Shown here: piece by piece, positions 35,403-43,539 of the stretch
Layout of the letters: every line of letters begins with the position of its first letter
Position numbering within the stretch: position 1 is the first letter of the stretch
Assembly: GCA_951812745.1 (NCBI GenBank)
Contig: OX638327.1
Location: 682,001-746,000, forward strand
From: an uncultured Nitrospirales bacterium
GTDB lineage: Bacteria > Nitrospirota > Nitrospiria > Nitrospirales > UBA8639
DNA length: 64,000 bases
Direction: 5' to 3'
Made by a program: the position numbers and the translations under genes
The notes under the pieces: model-generated
What the model was told of the DNA's origin: nothing
Databases searched by the model: none
What the model saw: only the letters and a program-made list of their open reading frames with translations

Positions 35403-36401
35403 TTGAGTAGAACCATACTTGTTACGGGAGCGGCGGGATTTATCGGGAGCCATACCGTCCAGGCACTTGCGACCAGAGGCGACCGAGTCGTGGGACTGGA
35501 TAACCTCAACGACTATTATGACCCGGCCAGGAAACGCGCCAATTTGGACGAAGTCCGCCACGCCTTGACGCAGAATGGCTCAAACGAAGCCTTTACGTTT
35601 ATCCAGGGAGACATCCGAAACCGGCAAACCGTGGAAGAGATTTTCTTGACCCATGAGATTGAAGGAATCGTCCACTTGGCGGCGATGGCCGGCGTTCGCG
35701 TGTCGATTGAGAATCCCCATCTCTACTGTGACGTGAATATCAACGGCACACTGCACTTGCTGGATGCCGCCGTCGGCAGGATTGGGGGCCGGCGGTCCTC
35801 ACCCCCCATCTTTGTGTTTGCTTCCACCTCGTCCGTATACGGCAACGCTCAAGTCATCCCCTTTACGGAAAACGATCCTTGCAATCGACCCCTGGCGCCG
35901 TATGCCGCCAGCAAGAAGGCTGGTGAGTTGTTGGGGTATTCATATCATCACTCGTATGGATTGCCGTTTACGGCAGTCAGGTTTTTCACGGTGTATGGAC
36001 CGCGGGGACGACCGGACATGATGGCGTATAAGGTGCTGGACAATATCTTTTTCGGTCATGACGTCCCACTTTATAATTCGGGTAACATGCACCGGGACTG
36101 GACGTTCGTGAGTGACATTGTGCAGGGCGTGGTCAATGCCGTGGACCGGCCGTTCGGGTACGAGGTCGTGAACCTCGGACGAGGAGAGCCCGTTTCCTTG
36201 GCAGAGTTCGTTCGAGTGATCGAAGAGTGCGTCGGACAAAAGGCCAACGTCGTTTCCGCCCCTATGCCGGAAGCCGACGTCGTCTCGACCTGTGCCGATA
36301 TTTCCAGGGCGCGAGAGTTACTGGACTATGATCCGCAAGTCTCGGTGCGCGAAGGGGTGAGCCGGTTCTGGTCGTGGTATCAGAAACACGTGTTGGGTTG
36401 A
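35403..36401 (+). CDS. NAD-dependent nucleotide-sugar epimerase (UDP-glucuronate-type)
   Basis: 332 residues from TTG 35403, which has a GGGGAGGG site 5 bases upstream; the ATG at 35382 would place that site inside the gene. The N-terminal Rossmann loop is TILVTGAAGFIGSHTVQALA. The catalytic Ser-Tyr-Lys set is STSSVYGN and PYAASKKAGELLGYSY. Nucleotide-sugar-binding parts FFTVYGPRGRPDMMAYK and HRDWTFVSDIVQGVVNAV place it near UDP-glucuronate 4-epimerases of cell-surface polysaccharide synthesis. tRNA-Leu follows 67 bases later. Confidence 0.88.
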   Translation: MSRTILVTGAAGFIGSHTVQALATRGDRVVGLDNLNDYYDPARKRANLDEVRHALTQNGSNEAFTFIQGDIRNRQTVEEIFLTHEIEGIVHLAAMAGVRVSIENPHLYCDVNINGTLHLLDAAVGRIGGRRSSPPIFVFASTSSVYGNAQVIPFTENDPCNRPLAPYAASKKAGELLGYSYHHSYGLPFTAVRFFTVYGPRGRPDMMAYKVLDNIFFGHDVPLYNSGNMHRDWTFVSDIVQGVVNAVDRPFGYEVVNLGRGEPVSLAEFVRVIEECVGQKANVVSAPMPEADVVSTCADISRARELLDYDPQVSVREGVSRFWSWYQKHVLG

Positions 36402-36468
36402 TGAAGACCGCGGCCTGCGTGCGAATTCTTGCCACTCCGGTAGCGTGGTGCTAGAGTGAGTCTCCCGT

Positions 36469-36557
36469 GCTGGAGTGGTGAAACAGGCAGACACCCGGGA
36501 CTTAAAATCCCGTGCTTCGCAAGAAGCGTGCCGGTTCAAGTCCGGCCTCCAGCACCA
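36469..36557 (+). tRNA. tRNA-Leu (TAA)
   Basis: Acceptor GCTGGAG pairs with CTCCAGC, discriminator A, encoded CCA. The anticodon arm is CGGGA-CTTAAAA-TCCCG (anticodon TAA), with a long variable arm of class II type and a GGTTCAAGTCC T-loop. Its last 14 bases (GGCCTCCAGCACCA) recur at 38914-38927, so this tRNA has probably been an integration target. Confidence 0.95.
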
Positions 36558-36626
36558 TTTTCCTGCTCCATATCAGTCGCGTTGCCGACGCTGTGCTGAT
36601 CGGATTTTCCAGTGACCCCTGATGAG

Positions 36627-36956
36627 TTACGCATGCAAAACGTTTGTCGATTTCGATCTGCGTGTCCTGATCGGATGAACCCGGACCTCAACTCGATGAT
36701 TGAGCGTTGCCAGGATTTTTATCATTCGGTCCATGGAAAAGCCCTTGAGGTCGGCATTTCGGATGCGGGTAATGTCTGCCGGATCAATTCCTGTGATAGA
36801 GGCGGCCTTTCGTTTTGAAAGGTTGCGTGCATGGAGAATCCCAATAATTTCCGCTGCCAGTGTCGCGCGGGCATTTTCCAGTTCAGGATGAGGAAGGCCG
36901 GCGTCCCGGAAGGGATTATCACTGCCGCGTACGACTTCGATCTGTTCTTTTTTCAT
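36627..36956 (-). CDS. higA: HigA-like antitoxin, XRE-type DNA-binding
   Basis: 109 residues from ATG 36956, which has an AAAGGAG site 7 bases upstream (a longer start at 36977 is less likely). The helix-turn-helix is AAEIIGILHARNLSKRKAAS, TGIDPADITRIRNADLKGFS. The rest reads MDRMIKILATLNHRVEVRVH. This matches antitoxins paired with RelE/Gp49-like toxins. It overlaps the toxin gene by 4 bases, toxin first, as in HigBA modules. It should neutralise the toxin and repress the operon. Confidence 0.85.
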   Translation of the reverse strand: MKKEQIEVVRGSDNPFRDAGLPHPELENARATLAAEIIGILHARNLSKRKAASITGIDPADITRIRNADLKGFSMDRMIKILATLNHRVEVRVHPIRTRRSKSTNVLHA

Positions 36957-37294
36957 CGTATATTCTCCTTTAACCATTGTATCCTGTTCTTATTCTTAAT
37001 CACGTCGATATCTTGTTTGGGTGTTGAAACACCCTTCTTGGACTTTTTCTGAAAGGCATGAATCACCCATAAGTCAGCACCTATCTGCACGGCATAGACA
37101 ACGCGATAAGCACTGCTTTCGTGCCGTAGCACGATTTCATAGACTCCTGACCCGAGACCTTTCATGGGCTTGGCAATATCGGCCTTATGCCCTTGAGCCG
37201 CTATTTTGAGGGTGCGAATGACTTTTTGACGGGCCTCAAGAGGAAATTTCTCAAAAACTTTTTGAGCCGCCTTGACCCATGAAATCACCCTCAT
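36953..37294 (-). CDS. higB: HigB/RelE-type mRNA-interferase toxin (phage Gp49-like)
   Basis: 113 residues: ISWVKAAQKVFEKFPLEARQ at the start, the core GLGSGVYEIVLRHESSAYRV, and VYAVQIGADLWVIHAFQKKS with basic residues near the end. This is the phage-derived Gp49/HigB toxin fold of the RelE/ParE superfamily, likely cutting translated mRNA at ribosomes. It lies upstream of the antitoxin, inside the tRNA-Leu-bounded island. No truncation is visible, so the module looks functional. Confidence 0.85.
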   Translation of the reverse strand: MRVISWVKAAQKVFEKFPLEARQKVIRTLKIAAQGHKADIAKPMKGLGSGVYEIVLRHESSAYRVVYAVQIGADLWVIHAFQKKSKKGVSTPKQDIDVIKNKNRIQWLKENIR

Positions 37295-37344
37295 TCGCGA
37301 ATGGTGGTATATTTACCACTCTATGTCAAGTGGCCGTAGCAGCC

Positions 37345-37420
37345 GCAGGTCGGATTAGCGTAGCGTAATCCGACTATTCCGCTGTGCCGTTGGGTCACGC
37401 CTATGGCTAACCCGACCTAC
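37345..37420. repeat. REP-like palindromic element, full copy
   Basis: GCAGGTCGGATTAGCGTAGC with GTAATCCGAC on the left and GGGTCACGCCTATGGCTAAC with CCGACCTAC on the right, separated by about 18 bases. It lies upstream of the HigBA module and 93 bases before the membrane gene at 37513. Confidence 0.8.
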
Positions 37421-37512
37421 GGCCCTGATGATTTGACGGGCACGAAGGAACAAACCAAATTGGTGAACTTGCGTTAATTTGGGCAGAAACACTTTCTCAA
37501 AGGCGGAAACCC

Positions 37513-37800
37513 ATGAACAAATTTCTCGCTTCATCTCTTGCCGTGTTAAATGGAATGTTAGCTGTGATTATTATCCTCGTTAGTTCACTGGTTGGCTTTG
37601 GATATGGATCATGGTCTGGCTTGCTGTTTGGAGTTCAAGGTGATTTGGGACCATTGGGAGGAGTGTTGGGAGGAATCATTGGTGTCTTTGTTGCCGTCAT
37701 TGTTTGTGGAACGCTCGCCCTTTTCATTGATATGCGAAATGAATTGGCCCAAATTCGAAAAGCCTTGTCGCCTAAACGTTCATTTAACATTTCGTCATGA
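37513..37800 (+). CDS. Small two-helix membrane protein
   Basis: 95 residues with two membrane helices (VLNGMLAVIIILVSSLVGFG and VLGGIIGVFVAVIVCGTLAL) joined by a Gly-rich loop (YGSWSGLLFGVQGDLGPLGG). The tail is cytoplasmic and basic (MRNELAQIRKALSPKRSFNI). An AAAGGCGG site precedes the ATG. No family recognised; it is cargo of the mini-island. Confidence 0.65.
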   Translation: MNKFLASSLAVLNGMLAVIIILVSSLVGFGYGSWSGLLFGVQGDLGPLGGVLGGIIGVFVAVIVCGTLALFIDMRNELAQIRKALSPKRSFNISS

Positions 37801-37802
37801 AC

Positions 37803-37839
37803 CCTGCCAGGAAGTTTCGTATTGACAATTCCTGACAGG
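37803..37839 (+). terminator. Hairpin after the membrane gene, terminator-like
   Basis: CCTGCCAGGAA and TTCCTGACAGG form an 11-base stem with one wobble, closing a 15-base loop, three bases after the stop of the gene at 37513-37800. No T-run follows, so it may end or only protect the transcript. Confidence 0.4.
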
Positions 37840-37876
37840 TGGTGAATTTGCGATAACCCTTAACGAAAGGATTCAC

Positions 37877-37915
37877 ATGAACGTACGCGAACGAGCAGTG
37901 TGTAGGTCGGATTAG
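37877..37915 (+). pseudogene. Reading frame cut short by a REP half-copy
   Basis: The ATG at 37877 has a GAAAGG site and a leader (ggtgaatttgcgataac) similar to the one before the membrane gene at 37513. Only 12 codons (MNVRERAVCRSD) follow before the TAG carried by the REP-like half-copy at 37902. It looks like the 5' end of a gene truncated by the repeat. The remaining part of 37916-38111 shows no coding signal. Confidence 0.4.
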
Positions 37916-37931
37916 CGAAGCGTAATCCGAC
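37902..37931. repeat. REP-like half-copy
   Basis: GTAGGTCGGATTAGCGAAGC with GTAATCCGAC, one hairpin arm of the family. It interrupts the short frame beginning at 37877. Confidence 0.7.
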
Positions 37932-38111
37932 AATCACATAAGCCGACAGGGTAAGTTGCCAGAGAAAGCTGCTGGGGTGTCGGGGAGTGTTGGCTCTGAA
38001 AAACGAATAACAACCTCCCATACTTGGGCAATCTGGCATTGGTCCGATAAGGTGAGGATGGGAAGAAAGCGGCGGGAGTGGCAGGGTTGGCTGTGTTGGA
38101 GTCTGAATAAT

Positions 38112-38300
38112 ATGGAAGTTCAATTCTGTGAGTTCTGCAAGCAAAAGAAAGCCATTCCTCTAACGGACTTTCTATTGTGTCCTACCTGTCATGGAATTCA
38201 AGAGATTTGCCGGAAATGGTTAGAGGCTAGAGGGGGCTCGGATAAGTTTCCAAGGATGCTCGAAAAGAGGTTGGAAACCCTACAAGTGAGGTATGCGTAA
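38112..38300 (+). CDS. Small zinc-ribbon-like protein (62 aa)
   Basis: From ATG 38112 the protein starts MEVQFCEFCKQKKAIPLTDF, then LLCPTCHGIQEICRKW. The pairs CEFC and CPTC, about 16 residues apart, form a likely zinc ribbon; the helical basic tail (LEKRLETLQVRYA) follows. A GGAG site lies 10 bases upstream. The frame is open further 5', but without coding character. It could bind nucleic acid or protein. Confidence 0.5.
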   Translation: MEVQFCEFCKQKKAIPLTDFLLCPTCHGIQEICRKWLEARGGSDKFPRMLEKRLETLQVRYA

Positions 38301-38352
38301 AAACACTGAAATTGCGCGAGAAGGGACCTAGAATCGACGATCTTTTTTTTCT

Positions 38353-38748
38353 TTAATCCCAATCGCTAGTGTGCGCGTACGCGTCCAGAAGCCGCTCTTG
38401 GTCGGCAACCTTTTTTTGTAATGTAATGATCGTGTCGTTCTTTACAGAGAGTTCACGCTTGAGTTGAAGGTCTTGTGCTCTAAGATTTTCGAGTTCCCTG
38501 TCTTTCTTCGTCGTATGCTGAACCCTTAGTTGGGGAGGAATGTGTATCCCGCCAGGATCTATTGAAAATACTTCTTCATGTGCGGAAAATACTTCTTCAT
38601 GTGCGTGTAGGTTTCTTCCCTGGAATGGGCGTGCTCGCATGGAAAATTCTTTCATGATTTGTTCTATCGAATCGAGCCGTTTGGAAATGGAGGATAAGAG
38701 ATCTTCGGTTTGATTTCTTGTAGACGTGTAGTCAGGAGAAAAAGGCAT
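38353..38748 (-). CDS. Coiled-coil protein with a tandem duplication
   Basis: 131 residues from ATG 38748, which has a GGAGGT site 8 bases upstream. The start MPFSPDYTSTRNQTEDLLSS and RLDSIEQIMKEFSMRARPF are followed by the octapeptide-like duplication HEEVFSAHEEVFS. The C-terminal half is a coiled coil (DRELENLRAQDLQLKRELSV, NDTIITLQKKVADQERLLDA). No signal peptide. It is cargo of the tRNA-bounded island; function unknown. Confidence 0.55.
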   Translation of the reverse strand: MPFSPDYTSTRNQTEDLLSSISKRLDSIEQIMKEFSMRARPFQGRNLHAHEEVFSAHEEVFSIDPGGIHIPPQLRVQHTTKKDRELENLRAQDLQLKRELSVKNDTIITLQKKVADQERLLDAYAHTSDWD

Positions 38749-38890
38749 CTCAGCAGACCTCCATGTTAAACGGTTTATTGAACGTGACGATGCCGGGAGT
38801 GTAAATGATTGGAGGTAGAGAATCAATGTTTCTGTTGGGAATCACGTGGGGAAAGATTATCGAAAATCGTTAAAACACTTATGAATACAG

Positions 38891-38927
38891 GGATTTTAAA
38901 ATCCTAGGGTGCAGGCCTCCAGCACCA
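38891..38927 (+). repeat. Partial tRNA-Leu 3' end (candidate attachment site)
   Basis: GGGATTTTAAAATCC and GGCCTCCAGCACCA reproduce the anticodon-stem and 3' end of the tRNA-Leu at 36469-36557, with the variable and T-arms deleted. The last 14 bases are identical. In integrative elements such a copy marks the distal junction. The element between has no recognisable integrase left. Confidence 0.65.
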
Positions 38928-38944
38928 CTTCTCCCGCCCGGGCG

Positions 38945-39946
38945 TTACTTCGTTCCGACGACCATGGATTCGGGACCGGCCAGGTGTTCGACGCGCGTGT
39001 CCCGAAAGCCGGCTTCTTTCATCCACCCGCAGCAATCCGCGCCCGTATAGTCGAATCCGCCCGTTGTTTCAATGAGCATCGTGAGACTCAATAGCAACCC
39101 GAAAGTATTTTCCCGGCGTTCGTCGTCGATAATCGATTCGAAGACCAGCAGGACGCCGCCCTCGGGCAGGGCGTCGTAGGCTTTTTGGATCAACGTCTTT
39201 TTCTGCTCCAAGTTCCAATCGTGCAGGATATGGCCCATGGAAAGCACGTCGGCGGAAGGCAGAGCATCGTAAAAGAAATCCCCGGGGATGAATTTGAACC
39301 GATCGCTGAGTCCGAACGACGCTACGTATTCTTCAAAGATGGGTCCGGTGACGGGGAGGTCGAAGCCTCCGCCGGTCAGATGCGGATGCGCCTTGCCGAC
39401 TTCGACGATCAACCCGCCTTGAGCCGAGCCGATGTCGATCACGGTTCGATAATCCTGCCATGGAAATTTTTGGGCGATGGCTTTGCTGCTGCCCATACTG
39501 ACGCCGGTCATGGCTTGCATGAAGCTCGCCAGTTTGGCCGGATCGCTGTAGAGGACGTCAAAAATGTTTCCTCCGTCTTTGGCTTCGTTCTGGGGGAGGC
39601 CCGTTTTCAAGCCTTCGGTCAGCGACCCCCAAAACCGGTACAGGCGGGCGTTCATCATGGCCAGGAATCCGCCGATATACGACGGCTTGGCTTTATCAAG
39701 ATACAGGTCCGTCTCCGGTGTGTTGGAATAGAGCCCGTCCTGCCGGTCCAGCATGCCCAAGGCCACCAACGCATCAAAAAAATCCAAAGCGCTTCGCTCG
39801 TGCAGGCCCAGTTGCTTTCGCAGGGTTGAGGCATTCATGGGCCCTTTTGCCAAAACGGTAAACACTTCGAGTTCGACCGCGCTCAACAAGGTCTTGGATC
39901 CCCAGAATGCCGTGCCCAGTTGCATGATGTTTTCAGGATGGTTCAT
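38945..39946 (-). CDS. O-methyltransferase (hydroxyindole/caffeate-type)
   Basis: 333 residues from ATG 39946, which has a GGAGGT site 7 bases upstream; the upstream extension to 40111 lacks family resemblance. An N-terminal winged-helix dimerisation domain (residues 10-95) reads [20 protein letters not shown] and [20 protein letters not shown]. The methyltransferase domain has the SAM loop [33 protein letters not shown], the Asp-His catalytic region [20 protein letters not shown] and the late strand [16 protein letters not shown]. Similar enzymes methylate small phenolic or polyketide hydroxyls; substrate unknown. Confidence 0.85.
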   Translation of the reverse strand: MNHPENIMQLGTAFWGSKTLLSAVELEVFTVLAKGPMNASTLRKQLGLHERSALDFFDALVALGMLDRQDGLYSNTPETDLYLDKAKPSYIGGFLAMMNARLYRFWGSLTEGLKTGLPQNEAKDGGNIFDVLYSDPAKLASFMQAMTGVSMGSSKAIAQKFPWQDYRTVIDIGSAQGGLIVEVGKAHPHLTGGGFDLPVTGPIFEEYVASFGLSDRFKFIPGDFFYDALPSADVLSMGHILHDWNLEQKKTLIQKAYDALPEGGVLLVFESIIDDERRENTFGLLLSLTMLIETTGGFDYTGADCCGWMKEAGFRDTRVEHLAGPESMVVGTK

Positions 39947-40287
39947 GTATCGACCTCCGAATATGATATGGTGTTTTTTTAAGACGGTGTGGGCAGAAAA
40001 TGTACTGCGTGACATTTGGTTTTGCAACGCCGTGACCTTGTATCGCGAAAGAATGCCAACGCTCAGAATGGTCAACGTTGATTCATGTGTTTCCCACTCC
40101 TGCTCTTCCAACAGTCGTGAGCGGAAGCCCTCGCATGTATAGGACGAAATGCGATGTCTTCATGTATCGGGTCGCACCCCAATGAAGGTTTTGGCCGTAC
40201 CGGATACGGCCAAGAAGAAGGCGTCATGAGCCTGCCCTCGGCCTTGATCGGGGGATGACGCCGAGAAAGAGGAGAGAGACTTTTTCA

Positions 40288-41568
40288 ATGTGTACGGCTG
40301 AAATCATCGCGATCGGGTCGGAATTGCTCCTTGGCGGACGGGTTGATACCAATTCGCTTATTCTGAGCAAAGGGCTGGCAGCGCAAGGGATCGAAGTCCG
40401 CTTCAAGTCCGTGGTAGGAGACGACGTCGATGACATAGGTATGGCTATTGCGAGTGCGGCCAAACGGACGACACTCCTGCTGATCACCGGCGGTCTCGGC
40501 CCAACGATTGACGACGTGACCCGTGAAGCCGTGGCCAAGGTGACCGGAAATCCGTTACGCCTCCGTCCCCGGGCTCTCGAATCCATCAAGACGCGGCTGC
40601 AATCGGCGGGACGGTCCGTTTCCGACAACCAACGCCGGCAGGCGTTTCTGCCCGCCGGTGCGGTGCTGCTTTGTAATACTGCGGGGATCGCGCCCGGCTT
40701 TGCCGTGCAGTGGAAACGCTGTCTGATCGTTTGCCTGCCCGGGGTCAGCCATGAGGTCCGCAGGATGTGGACGGACTCGCTCCTGCCGATTCTTCGGCGA
40801 GAAGGATTTCTGTCGTCGGCCATTGAGACCAGGACGATTCACGTCTTCGGGCTGCTTGAAGGAGAGATCGATACTCGGTTAAGAGAGATCGTGCCTGCCG
40901 GAATGCCTTTTCATCTTGGCCTTCTCGCCTCGCCGCTCGGGGTTTCGGTGTCGCTGACACAAGAACGATCAGAACACATTGAACGAAGAAGGGCTGGAAA
41001 GAGCCATCAAAGAAAATCTAATGTATCGCTAGGAGTTTTAATGGATCGCATTACCAACAGGTTGGGGCAGCATGTCTTCTCCGCGAATGGAGAGCCGATG
41101 GAAGAAGTGGTGGGGCAGCTTCTTCTGGCTCGAGGAGTCACCATTGCTTTGGCTGAGAGTTGTACGGGTGGGCTGATTACGCATCGCCTGACTCAGGTGG
41201 CTGGAAGTTCGGCATATGTGGACCGGGGCGTGGTGTGTTACGACGATCGTGCGAAAATCGAACTACTGGGAGTTTCCGAAGCGTCGCTGAAAAAACATGG
41301 AGCGGTGAGTGCGCAAGTCGCCAAGTCCATGGCTCAGGGTATTCGCACGAGAAGCAAGGCGGACGTGGGCCTGAGCGTGACGGGCGTTGCCGGGCCTGGA
41401 GGCGGGACGGCGCGCAAGCCCGTCGGGCTGGTCTACGTCGGGTTGGCTACGTCGAAGAAATCCTATACGAAAGTATTCCAGTTTCATGGAGAACGCGAAG
41501 CGATTAAACTCCGGTCGTCGCAAGCAGCGCTCGATGTGTTACGGCGATGGTTGTGCAACGATTCCTAG
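40288..41568 (+). CDS. cinA: CinA family protein (competence/damage-inducible, nucleotide amidohydrolase)
   Basis: 426 residues from ATG 40288 (MCTAEIIAIGSELLLGGRVD), with a GGAGAGAG site upstream; the earlier ATG 40255 is not used. The N-terminal COG1058/MoeA-like domain shows TTLLLITGGLGPTIDDVTRE. The C-terminal PncC domain (from about residue 265) shows ALAESCTGGLITHRLTQVAG and VGLSVTGVAGPGGGTARKPV, expected to deamidate nicotinamide mononucleotide. It starts the cinA-thpR-recA run, a common DNA-uptake and repair operon. The 341-base divergent gap to the O-methyltransferase gene shows no other gene. Confidence 0.92.
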   Translation: MCTAEIIAIGSELLLGGRVDTNSLILSKGLAAQGIEVRFKSVVGDDVDDIGMAIASAAKRTTLLLITGGLGPTIDDVTREAVAKVTGNPLRLRPRALESIKTRLQSAGRSVSDNQRRQAFLPAGAVLLCNTAGIAPGFAVQWKRCLIVCLPGVSHEVRRMWTDSLLPILRREGFLSSAIETRTIHVFGLLEGEIDTRLREIVPAGMPFHLGLLASPLGVSVSLTQERSEHIERRRAGKSHQRKSNVSLGVLMDRITNRLGQHVFSANGEPMEEVVGQLLLARGVTIALAESCTGGLITHRLTQVAGSSAYVDRGVVCYDDRAKIELLGVSEASLKKHGAVSAQVAKSMAQGIRTRSKADVGLSVTGVAGPGGGTARKPVGLVYVGLATSKKSYTKVFQFHGEREAIKLRSSQAALDVLRRWLCNDS

Positions 41569-41580
41569 CGAAGAAGGCGC

Positions 41581-42168
41581 ATGTCTGAAGTGAAGATGGA
41601 ATTACGAACGTTTTTGGCGATTGATCTGCCTTCCTCTCTGCAATCGGTCATCGGGCAAAACCTACGAACGGTAAAACGGGAATTGCCTGAACTCTCATGG
41701 AGTAAACCAGAAAACTTCCACGTAAACTTAAAGTTTCTCGGTAATACGACGGAGGGCCAGATTGAGCAAATCCGCAAAGCAGTGGAACCGGCGGTTTCCC
41801 ACGTTACTCCCTTTGTTCTCGCACTCAAGGGATTCGGGGTCTTTCCGGATAACCAGTCCCCCCGCGTGTTGTGGATTGGTCTTGGCGGGGCCCTCGATAG
41901 CCTGACCACGTTGGCCGAGTGCGTGGATCGGGCAGTGGTCCCCGTGGGGTTCCCTCAAGAGAACAGGGCCTTTCGCCCTCACTTGACCGTGGCTCGCGTC
42001 AAAAAGGACTATCGTGCAGTCGGGCAGGCACTGGGTACCTTGGGTGTATTGACGACTCCGTTTCCCTGCGAGAATGTATCCGTTGAACGGGTCACCTTGT
42101 TTACAAGCGAACTTCGCCAGAGCGGAGCAGTCTATACGAAATTATGGGACGTCTCCTTGAAGGCGTGA
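41581..42168 (+). CDS. thpR: RNA 2',3'-cyclic phosphodiesterase ThpR (LigT-like)
   Basis: 195 residues of the 2H phosphoesterase family, starting MSEVKMELRTFLAIDLPSSL. The second catalytic motif is canonical (RPHLTVARVK), while the first reads FHVNLKFLGNT with Asn in place of the usual Thr (HxTx). The enzyme opens 2',3'-cyclic ends on RNA. It starts 12 bases after cinA and precedes recA by 92 bases. Confidence 0.88.
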   Translation: MSEVKMELRTFLAIDLPSSLQSVIGQNLRTVKRELPELSWSKPENFHVNLKFLGNTTEGQIEQIRKAVEPAVSHVTPFVLALKGFGVFPDNQSPRVLWIGLGGALDSLTTLAECVDRAVVPVGFPQENRAFRPHLTVARVKKDYRAVGQALGTLGVLTTPFPCENVSVERVTLFTSELRQSGAVYTKLWDVSLKA

Positions 42169-42189
42169 AGGGAGTGAGCTTGTTTTTTG

Positions 42190-42228
42190 CGAACGATGGT
42201 TGGCCTCATCTCGGGTTTTCAGTATGAT
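42190..42228 (+). promoter_or_regulatory. Likely recA promoter with overlapping LexA-like box
   Basis: A -10 box TATGAT (42223-42228) and a -35 box TTGGCC (42200-42205) are separated by 17 bases. Over the -35 lies CGAAC-GATG-GTTGG (42190-42203), one mismatch from the CGAAC-N4-GTTCG LexA (SOS) box of Gram-positive and several other phyla. This would let DNA damage release recA from LexA repression. No binding data exist. Confidence 0.5.
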
Positions 42229-42260
42229 AGACTCGTGACGGCTTGAATCGAGGAGGCGCT

Positions 42261-43343
42261 ATGGGAGATCAAACGACAGAAAATCAGGGAAAAATGAAAG
42301 CATTGGAACTGGCCGTGACCCAAATTGAAAAGCAGTTTGGGAAAGGCTCGATCATGAAATTGGGCAATGGCGACCCGTCGGAGGACGTGCCGGCTACGTC
42401 CACGGGGTCGTTGGCCCTGGATTTGGCCTTGGGTGTCGGCGGGTTGCCGCGCGGTCGAGTGGTGGAAATTTTCGGTCCGGAGTCCTCGGGGAAAACCACC
42501 TTGTGTCTCCATGCCATTGCGGAAACGCAGAAGGCTGGTGGATCGGCGGCGTTCATCGACGCTGAACACGCACTGGATGTGTCCTATGCGAGGAAGCTGG
42601 GGGTGCGAACCGACGATTTGCTGGTAGCCCAACCCGACACCGGGGAACAGGCCCTGGAGATTGCCGAGACGTTGGTCAGAAGCGGGGCGATCGATCTGGT
42701 GGTCGTGGATTCCGTGGCCGCCTTGGTGCCCCGTGCCGAAATCGAAGGTGAAATGGGCGATTCGCACATGGGGCTTCAGGCGCGCCTGATGTCCCAGGCC
42801 CTCCGTAAGTTGACCGGAGCCATTTCCAAATCCCTGACCACGGTGGTCTTCATTAACCAAATCCGGATGAAGATCGGGGTGATGTTCGGCAATCCCGAAA
42901 CCACGACCGGCGGAAACGCCCTGAAGTTCTATTCTTCGGTACGGTTGGACATCCGGCGGATTGAATCCATCAAGGATGGGCAGGAGGTGATCGGGAGCCG
43001 GGTCCGGGTCAAAGTGGTCAAGAACAAGACGGCGCCTCCTTTTAAGCAAGCCGAGTTCGACATCATGTTCGCCGAGGGGGTGTCCAAAGTCGGGGAACTT
43101 ATCGACCTGGGAGTTGAAAAGAAAATTATTGATAAGGCCGGCGCGTGGTATTCGTTTCGCGAGGAACGGTTGGGCCAGGGCCGTGAGGCGGTGAAAACCT
43201 TTCTGAAGGAAAACCCCGAAACCGCCGGAGACATTGAAACGAAGATTCGGGAGTTGGCCGGGCTGGCGATCGTTCCGAACGTGATGGGTTCGACCGAAAC
43301 CACCGCCGGGAAGAAATCGATCCCCACGAGAGGAAAGACCTAG
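42261..43343 (+). CDS. recA: Recombinase RecA
   Basis: 360 residues from ATG 42261 with a GAGGAGG site. Walker A is [20 protein letters not shown], Walker [21 protein letters not shown], loop L2 region [20 protein letters not shown]. The C-terminal tail is basic rather than acidic at its end ([10 protein letters not shown]). It forms filaments on single-stranded DNA, drives strand exchange and LexA cleavage. Third gene of the cinA run; pup starts 196 bases after it. Confidence 0.97.
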   Translation: MGDQTTENQGKMKALELAVTQIEKQFGKGSIMKLGNGDPSEDVPATSTGSLALDLALGVGGLPRGRVVEIFGPESSGKTTLCLHAIAETQKAGGSAAFIDAEHALDVSYARKLGVRTDDLLVAQPDTGEQALEIAETLVRSGAIDLVVVDSVAALVPRAEIEGEMGDSHMGLQARLMSQALRKLTGAISKSLTTVVFINQIRMKIGVMFGNPETTTGGNALKFYSSVRLDIRRIESIKDGQEVIGSRVRVKVVKNKTAPPFKQAEFDIMFAEGVSKVGELIDLGVEKKIIDKAGAWYSFREERLGQGREAVKTFLKENPETAGDIETKIRELAGLAIVPNVMGSTETTAGKKSIPTRGKT

Positions 43344-43539
43344 AAACAATGTCTTTCCACTAACCATGACGGGGATCTGCCGTGCAGTGGCCGCCAAGAG
43401 AAGAAGGCGTCAACGGCCGGGGGCAGGCTCATGAGGCGTGCCAACGATGATGGACGCATGCCGTATCTTGACCCCTTCCAGAAGCTGGGCTATCCTATCC
43501 TTATGGTACGGGTCTCCTTGAGAACCGGGAGGTAGGGCC

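Noticed and set aside
39947-40111. Upstream extension of the O-methyltransferase
   Set aside because: ATG 39946 has a clear GGAGGT site; the extension is not protein-like for this family.
42219-43397. Long minus-strand frame opposite recA
   Set aside because: recA is unmistakable on the plus strand; the antisense product has no recognisable domain and follows from codon bias.
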